Positions 59,195 to 64,000 of a DNA stretch of 64,000 nucleotides are shown piece after piece. Location of the stretch: NCBI RefSeq assembly GCF_029910095.1, contig NZ_CP094526.1, positions 1,054,001-1,118,000 on the forward strand, given 5' to 3'. Every line of letters starts with the position of its first letter. Positions within the stretch are counted from its first letter, which is position 1. The position numbers were made by a program, and so were the translations under genes. The stretch comes from Bradyrhizobium sp. ISRA464 (GTDB lineage Bacteria > Pseudomonadota > Alphaproteobacteria > Rhizobiales > Xanthobacteraceae). The notes under the pieces are model-generated. The model was not told the origin of the DNA. It saw only the letters and a program-made list of their open reading frames with translations, and made no database searches.

Positions 59195-60802
59195 TCACTC
59201 CAGCCCGATCTGCGTCAGGTCCTGGAACCAGTGCTGCGCCTGGACGAACGTCTTCACCTTTGGCGACAGCGCATGCGGATTGGTGTCGTGCACCACCCAC
59301 ACCAACGCGGCGTCATCGACTATCAGCGCGTGCGCCTGCGCCAGAAGTTCGTCCTGCTTTACGGCATCGAAGGTCTGCCTGGCCTCGTCGATCAGCGCGT
59401 CGACCTTCGGGTTCTTGTAGCCGCCCCAGTTCACCCCGACCGGCGCGACCTGGCCGGAATGGAAGAACCGCACGATGGCGTAAAGCGGATCCGACGTCAC
59501 ATAGGCGATGTTGTTGGCGGTGATCCCGGCATTCATCTCGTCGGCCGCGCCCTTGCGCCAGTGCGTATATAACGTCTCGAGCTCGACCACCTTGAAGTCG
59601 ACGTCGATGCCGATCTCCCTGAAGCTCTGCTGCAGGAATTCATTCATCGGCAGCGACAGCATCTGCGCGGTGCCGCCCTGCGCGATGATGAAGGTGGTCT
59701 TCAGCGGCCTATCCTTCGAATAGCCGGCTTCCTCCACCAGCTTCTTCGCGGCCGCGAGATCGTATGTCAGATCGAAGGTCGGCTTGCCGAACCACGGGCT
59801 CGACGGGTCTACCTGTCCCTTGGCGGGCTTTGCCAATCCATTCATCAGGCCAACCACGGCGTCACGGTCGATCGCGAGGTTGAGCGCCTTGCGCAGGCGG
59901 ATGTCGGCCCAGGGCGAGCCGGGCAGCACGCTCAGGTGATAATTCCAGACATGCGGCGTGACGTTGTCGATGATCTTCATGCCGGCGACCTTGAGCTGCG
60001 GCACGGCGTCAGGCGCCGGCGTCTCGATCAAGTCGACCTGGCCTGCCAGCAACGCGTTGGTGCGCGTCAGCGCCTCCGGCATCGGGATCAGGATCATCTT
60101 GTCGACCTTTGGAATCCGCTTCTTGTCCCAATAGTCCGGATTCTTCGTCAGCTCGGCGAGCTCGCGCGGCACCAGCTTGGTCAGTTTGAACGGGCCGGTG
60201 CCGGAAGGCTGGCTGGCGAACTTGTCCCAATCGCCGCCGAGCTTTTCGTACTGCGCGGGGCTGGAGATCAGGAACCAGAGCATCTGATAGGGAAAGAAGG
60301 AGTCGACCGTCTTGGTCGTGATCTCGATGGTCGAGTCGTCGATCTTGGCGTAGCTCGCGACCGAGGGCAGGCGGGTCTTGACCTGCGCGCTCTGCCGCTT
60401 GTCGAACTGCGGTGCCTTGTCGTTCAGCACCTTGTCCAGATTCCAGATCACCGCATCGGCGTTGAAATCGCTCCCGTCATGGAATTTCACGCCGTTGCGC
60501 AAGGTGAAGCGCCACTTGGTCTTGTCCTTGTCGTCGACCTTCCATTCGGTCGCGAGTCCAGGCACCAGCTTGCCCGGCCTGTCGGCAACGTCCATCTCCC
60601 AGGCGACCAGGGGATCGTAGATCGTGTAGGCGGTGAACTGATAGGCGCCAGCGCCGCGGTCGGGCTGGCCCGTCGTGAGCGGGATGTCGGCCATCGAAAT
60701 GCCGTATCGCACAATGGATTCGGCGCGCACTGGCGCGACCGGCCAGCCCGCGGCCATGCCAAGCACCGCTGCCGCCACAAGGATCGAACTGCGCGCACGC
60801 AT
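59195..60802 (-). CDS. ABC transporter substrate-binding protein, peptide/nickel type (SBP family 5)
   Basis: A 535-residue periplasmic receptor. The signal peptide MRARSSILVAAAVLGMAAGW ends after VRAE. Family 5 marks include LVPGLATEWKVDD, GVKFHDGSDFNADAVIWNLD and LRKALNLAIDRDAVV. The start at 60802 follows CGGAG, whereas longer forms reach into a non-protein-like stretch. It is paralogous to the divergently oriented binding protein at 61016, whose gene leads the DppBC permease operon. It may feed the same permease with a different ligand. Confidence 0.88.
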   Translation of the reverse strand: MRARSSILVAAAVLGMAAGWPVAPVRAESIVRYGISMADIPLTTGQPDRGAGAYQFTAYTIYDPLVAWEMDVADRPGKLVPGLATEWKVDDKDKTKWRFTLRNGVKFHDGSDFNADAVIWNLDKVLNDKAPQFDKRQSAQVKTRLPSVASYAKIDDSTIEITTKTVDSFFPYQMLWFLISSPAQYEKLGGDWDKFASQPSGTGPFKLTKLVPRELAELTKNPDYWDKKRIPKVDKMILIPMPEALTRTNALLAGQVDLIETPAPDAVPQLKVAGMKIIDNVTPHVWNYHLSVLPGSPWADIRLRKALNLAIDRDAVVGLMNGLAKPAKGQVDPSSPWFGKPTFDLTYDLAAAKKLVEEAGYSKDRPLKTTFIIAQGGTAQMLSLPMNEFLQQSFREIGIDVDFKVVELETLYTHWRKGAADEMNAGITANNIAYVTSDPLYAIVRFFHSGQVAPVGVNWGGYKNPKVDALIDEARQTFDAVKQDELLAQAHALIVDDAALVWVVHDTNPHALSPKVKTFVQAQHWFQDLTQIGLE

Positions 60803-61015
60803 ATTAAAGGCTCCGCTCATTGAAAGTCGGAGCCAGGCTTGCAAGCATGGTGCCAGATTAGGCACCGTCACCCTGTCTTGCTGCGAGGTGGAAGGAAATG
60901 ACGCGCCCCGCGGCTTTCTGCTGCCGAACCATTCCCCTTGGCACAGGCATTGCATACGCTTGCCCAAGAAATAATCACTGCGTCAATCACGTGAAGTCGA
61001 GAAGGGGTTGCTCAC

Positions 61016-62668
61016 ATGCGAAACAAGAAGACCAACGCGGCGGCGATGGTGCTGGCGCTTGCGTTTGCGGCAGGCGCGCCGGCGATCGCAAGCGCCGAGA
61101 CCGTGCTGCGAATTGGCATGACGGCTGCCGATATTCCGCGCACGCTCGGCCAGCCCGACCAGGGTTTCGAAGGCAATCGCTTCACCGGGCTGACGATGTA
61201 CGACGCGCTGACGATATGGGATCTGTCGTCATCCGACAAGGCGAGCGTGATGATCCCCGGTCTCGCCACCGAGTGGAAGGTCGATGACGCCGACAAGACG
61301 AAATGGATCTTCAAGCTGCGTCCGGGCGTGAAATTCCATGACGGCAGCGACTTCAATGCCGATGCCGTGGTCTGGAACGTCGACAAGGTGCTGAAGCAGG
61401 ACGCGCCGCAGTTCGACCCAAGCCAGGTCGGCGTCACGGCCTCGCGCATGCCGACGCTGGTTTCGGCGCGCAAGATCGATGACATGACCGTAGAGTTGAC
61501 CACCAAGGAGCCGGACAGCTTCCTGCCGATCAACCTCACCAACCTGTTCATGGCGAGCCCGACCAAGTGGCAGCAATTCTACGACAAGGCCGAAGGCGTC
61601 GACGCCAAGGCGAAGTCGCAGGCGGCGTGGGCCGCGTTCGCCAAGGATGCCTCGGGCACCGGCCCCTGGAAGATGTCGAGCTTCACCCCGCGCGAGCGGC
61701 TCGAACTGGTGAAGAACGAGAACTACTGGGACAAGGCGCGCGTGCCGAAGGTCGACAAGATGGTGCTCTTGCCGATGCCGGAAGCCAATGCCCGCACCGC
61801 GGCGTTGCTGTCCGGGCAGGTCAACTGGATCGAGGCGCCGGCGCCGGATGCAGTGCCAGAGATCAAGCAGCGTGGCTTCAATATCTATTCCAACGAGGAG
61901 CCGCATGTCTGGCCGTGGCAGTTCTCGCGCGTCGAGGGCTCGCCGTGGAACGATATTCGCGTTCGCAAGGCCGCCAATCTCTGCATCGATCGCGACGGGC
62001 TGCGTGACGGCCTGCTCGCGGGCCTGATGGTGCCGGCCACCGGCACCTTCGAGCGGGGCCATCCCTGGCGCGGCAACCCGACCTTCCAGATCAAGTATGA
62101 CAAGCCGGCCGCGCAGAAGCTGATGCAGGAGGCGGGCTACGGTCCGAACAAGAAGCTGACGGTCAAGATCCAGACATCGGCGTCGGGTTCAGGCCAGATG
62201 CTGCCGCTGCCGATGAACGAATATCTGCAGCAGGCTTTGGCGGAGTGCTACTTCGATGTGCAGCTCGACGTGATCGAATGGAACACGCTGTTCACCAATT
62301 GGCGGCGCGGCGCCAAGGATCCGTCGGCCAACGGTGCGAATGCGATCAACGTCACCTATGCCGCGATGGACCCCTTCTTCGCGCTGGTGCGCTTCCTGCA
62401 GTCGGGCATGGCGCCGCCGGTTTCGAACAATTGGGGCTTCGTCAACGATCCGAAGTTCGATGCCCTGGTGAAGAAGGCCCGTGAGACCTTCGATCCGGCC
62501 GCGCGCGACGCGGCGCTCGCCGAGCTGCATGCCGCCTCGGTCGACGACGCAGCGTTCCTGTTCGTCGCCCACGACGTCGCACCGCGTGCGATGAGCCCGA
62601 AGATCAAGGGCTTCGTGCAGCCGAAGAGCTGGTTCGTCGACTTCTCGCCGGTCACGATCGTGCCGTGA
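61016..62668 (+). CDS. ABC transporter substrate-binding protein, peptide type (SBP family 5)
   Basis: A 550-residue receptor. The signal peptide MRNKKTNAAAMVLALAFAAG is cleaved after ASAE. TVLRIGMTAADIPRTLGQPD parallels IVRYGISMADIPLTTGQPD of its divergent paralog, and GVKFHDGSDFNADAVVWNVD is the shared family 5 motif. It leads an operon with two permeases. The ligand, probably an oligopeptide or a derivative, is unknown. Confidence 0.92.
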   Translation: MRNKKTNAAAMVLALAFAAGAPAIASAETVLRIGMTAADIPRTLGQPDQGFEGNRFTGLTMYDALTIWDLSSSDKASVMIPGLATEWKVDDADKTKWIFKLRPGVKFHDGSDFNADAVVWNVDKVLKQDAPQFDPSQVGVTASRMPTLVSARKIDDMTVELTTKEPDSFLPINLTNLFMASPTKWQQFYDKAEGVDAKAKSQAAWAAFAKDASGTGPWKMSSFTPRERLELVKNENYWDKARVPKVDKMVLLPMPEANARTAALLSGQVNWIEAPAPDAVPEIKQRGFNIYSNEEPHVWPWQFSRVEGSPWNDIRVRKAANLCIDRDGLRDGLLAGLMVPATGTFERGHPWRGNPTFQIKYDKPAAQKLMQEAGYGPNKKLTVKIQTSASGSGQMLPLPMNEYLQQALAECYFDVQLDVIEWNTLFTNWRRGAKDPSANGANAINVTYAAMDPFFALVRFLQSGMAPPVSNNWGFVNDPKFDALVKKARETFDPAARDAALAELHAASVDDAAFLFVAHDVAPRAMSPKIKGFVQPKSWFVDFSPVTIVP

Positions 62669-62691
62669 GGCTGGCGGCATAAATCGATGTA

Positions 62692-62855
62692 CCCTCTCCC
62701 CTTGTGGGAGAGGGTGGCTTCGCGAAGCGAAGCTGGGTGAGGGGTTGTCTCCGCGGATCGGACTTCTCATTACCTGAATTCACTCTCCGCGGGGACAACC
62801 TCTCATCCGGCGCGCGTGTCATGCGCGCCACCTTCTCCCACAAAGAGAGAAGGGA
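62692..62855. repeat. Intergenic inverted-repeat element (CCCTCTCCC ... GGGAAGAAG type)
   Basis: CCCTCTCCCCTTGTGGGAGAGGG is followed by a region and then by CTTCTCCCACAAAGAGAGAAGGG near 62830-62855, with GGTTGTCTCCGCGG and CCGCGGGGACAACC as a second complementary pair. It is related in type to the elements at 582-607 and 2762-2878. Confidence 0.7.
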
Positions 62856-62870
62856 AGAAGCGAGTGACTC

Positions 62871-63824
62871 GTGTTTGCCTATACCGCCAGACGGATCGTC
62901 TACGTCATTCCGATCGTGCTCAGCGTTGCGCTGGTGTGCTTCCTGCTTGTGCATATCACGCCCGGCGACCCGCTGGTCGCCGTATTGCCCGCTGACGCCT
63001 CGCAGGAGCTCGCCGCGCAACTGCGCTCCGCTTACGGCTTCGACCGCCCGATGCCGGTGCAGTTCGGGTTGTGGCTGTGGCGTGCGTTCCATGGCGATCT
63101 CGGCAATTCGATCGCAACCGGCCGCCCGGTGCTGACCGAAGTGATGCGCGCGGTCGGTAACACCGTGATGCTGGCAGTCGCGGCGGCGATCATCAGCTTC
63201 ACGTTCGGCCTGCTGTTCGGCCTGATCGCCGGCTATTTCCGCGATACCTGGGTCGACAAGGTCGCGACCTCAGTTGCGATCGCCGGCGTGTCGTTGCCGC
63301 ATTACTGGCTCGGCATGCTGCTGGTCATCATCTTTTCGGTGCAGCTCAACTGGCTGCCGGCGGTCGGTGCCGGGCCCGGCGGCTCCGGCGCATGGGCATG
63401 GGACTGGGAGCATCTGCGCTATCTCGTGTTGCCGGCGATCACGACCTCGGTGATCCCAATGGGCATCGTTACCCGCACCGTGCGCGCGCTGACCGGCGAT
63501 ATCCTGAGCCAGGATTTCGTCGAGGCGCTGCGCGCCAAGGGCCTGCGCGAGACCGAGGTGTTCCGCCATGTCGTCAAGAACGCCGCACCGACCGCGCTTG
63601 CGGTGATGGGCCTGCAACTCGGCTACATGCTCGGCGGCTCGATCCTGATCGAGACGGTATTCTCATGGCCGGGCTCGGGCCTGCTGCTGAACTCCGCGAT
63701 CTTCCAGCGCGACCTGCCGCTGCTGCAGGGCACGATCCTGGTGCTGGCGCTGTTCTTCGTGCTGCTCAACCTCCTGGTCGATATCGCGCAGGCCGCGATC
63801 GATCCGCGGATCAAGCGGAGCTAG
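62871..63824 (+). CDS. ABC transporter permease (DppB/OppB type)
   Basis: A 317-residue permease with six helices, starting at GTG (62871). FAYTARRIVYVIPIVLSVAL is the first helix and DPLVAVLPADASQELAAQLR the following loop. The EAA-like loop EALRAKGLRETEVFRHVVKN is typical of DppB. It follows the binding-protein gene, separated by a palindromic element, and is 3 bp from the next permease gene. Confidence 0.93.
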   Translation: MFAYTARRIVYVIPIVLSVALVCFLLVHITPGDPLVAVLPADASQELAAQLRSAYGFDRPMPVQFGLWLWRAFHGDLGNSIATGRPVLTEVMRAVGNTVMLAVAAAIISFTFGLLFGLIAGYFRDTWVDKVATSVAIAGVSLPHYWLGMLLVIIFSVQLNWLPAVGAGPGGSGAWAWDWEHLRYLVLPAITTSVIPMGIVTRTVRALTGDILSQDFVEALRAKGLRETEVFRHVVKNAAPTALAVMGLQLGYMLGGSILIETVFSWPGSGLLLNSAIFQRDLPLLQGTILVLALFFVLLNLLVDIAQAAIDPRIKRS

Positions 63825-63827
63825 GCG

Positions 63828-64000
63828 ATGAGTGCGATGACTGATGCCGCACTGCAGGCCGCGCCCGCGACGAAAGCGCGCGGCTATTGGTCTACCGTCG
63901 CGCGCCGCATCACGCGCGACAAGGTCAGCATGGCCTGCGCCATCATCCTGGTGCTGATTTTTGCGTCAGCGCTGCTCGCGCCTTGGCTTCACCTCGCCGA
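63828..64000 (+). CDS. ABC transporter permease (DppC/OppC type), 5' part only
   Basis: The ATG at 63828 opens MSAMTDAALQAAPATKARGY and continues into a first helix, VSMACAIILVLIFASALLAPW, before the window ends. The arrangement (Pro/Ala-rich N-terminal arm, then an OppC-type helix) matches DppC subunits. The gene is truncated by the window edge. Confidence 0.85.
   Translation, partial: MSAMTDAALQAAPATKARGYWSTVARRITRDKVSMACAIILVLIFASALLAPWLHLA

Overview
This 64 kb window is a GC-rich chromosome segment from an alphaproteobacterium, most likely a Bradyrhizobium or a close Nitrobacteraceae relative. The reasons are high GC, many ABC importers with periplasmic binding proteins, ATGA-coupled operons, an Omp25/OprB fusion porin, and several palindromic or dispersed intergenic elements of a kind I recall from Bradyrhizobium genomes. 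I saw no rRNA, tRNA, CRISPR array or prophage. Names come from reading motifs in the translated sequence, not from a database search.

Layout. 1-11 kb: the end of an amino-acid binding protein, an ATP-grasp protein, ferredoxin-NADP reductase, a patatin lipase, an FMN glutamate-synthase-like protein, a fusion porin, an unusual Nramp transporter, and a small CsoR/FrmR-type repressor behind a double palindromic operator. 11-16.6 kb: a creatininase-family amidohydrolase divergent from a tightly coupled operon (NitT/TauT-type ABC importer, 2-hydroxyacid dehydrogenase, tandem-domain AprI/Inh-like inhibitor). 16.9-18.8 kb: a YCII/DGPF protein with an ECF42-like sigma factor and a coupled 56-residue ORF. 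18.9-25 kb: a TPR-methyltransferase, an MpaB-like oxygenase, an FAD oxidase, then a gene-poor stretch with small ORFs. 25.4-28.5 kb: a sugar ABC importer without its own ATPase. 28.7-33.5 kb: an accessory, decaying zone with an IS1182-family element, a structured dispersed repeat, and broken SBP, GntR and Gfo/Idh genes. 33.5-41.7 kb: a lyase, an M29 aminopeptidase, a double-GNAT acetyltransferase, an amidohydrolase, a MerR-aldo/keto reductase operon with a recognisable MerR-type promoter, an MBL-fold protein, and MFS and alpha/beta-hydrolase remnants. 41.7-44 kb: a two-gene ABC exporter. 44.2-51.2 kb: a livHMGF, acyl-CoA ligase and binding-protein cluster, with a 17-bp tandem repeat at the livF stop codon.

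51.2-59.1 kb is the most interesting locus. A LapG-type cysteine protease (BTLCP) is divergent from a 1379-residue secreted FecR/VCBS protein with a type-I-secretion-like C-terminus and an N-terminal retention-like module. A CHASE2-adenylate/guanylate cyclase follows. This resembles the Lap adhesin-release system, but no LapD is visible and a class III cyclase sits in its place.

59.2-64 kb: two divergent paralogous peptide-type binding proteins and the start of a DppBC permease operon, cut by the window end.
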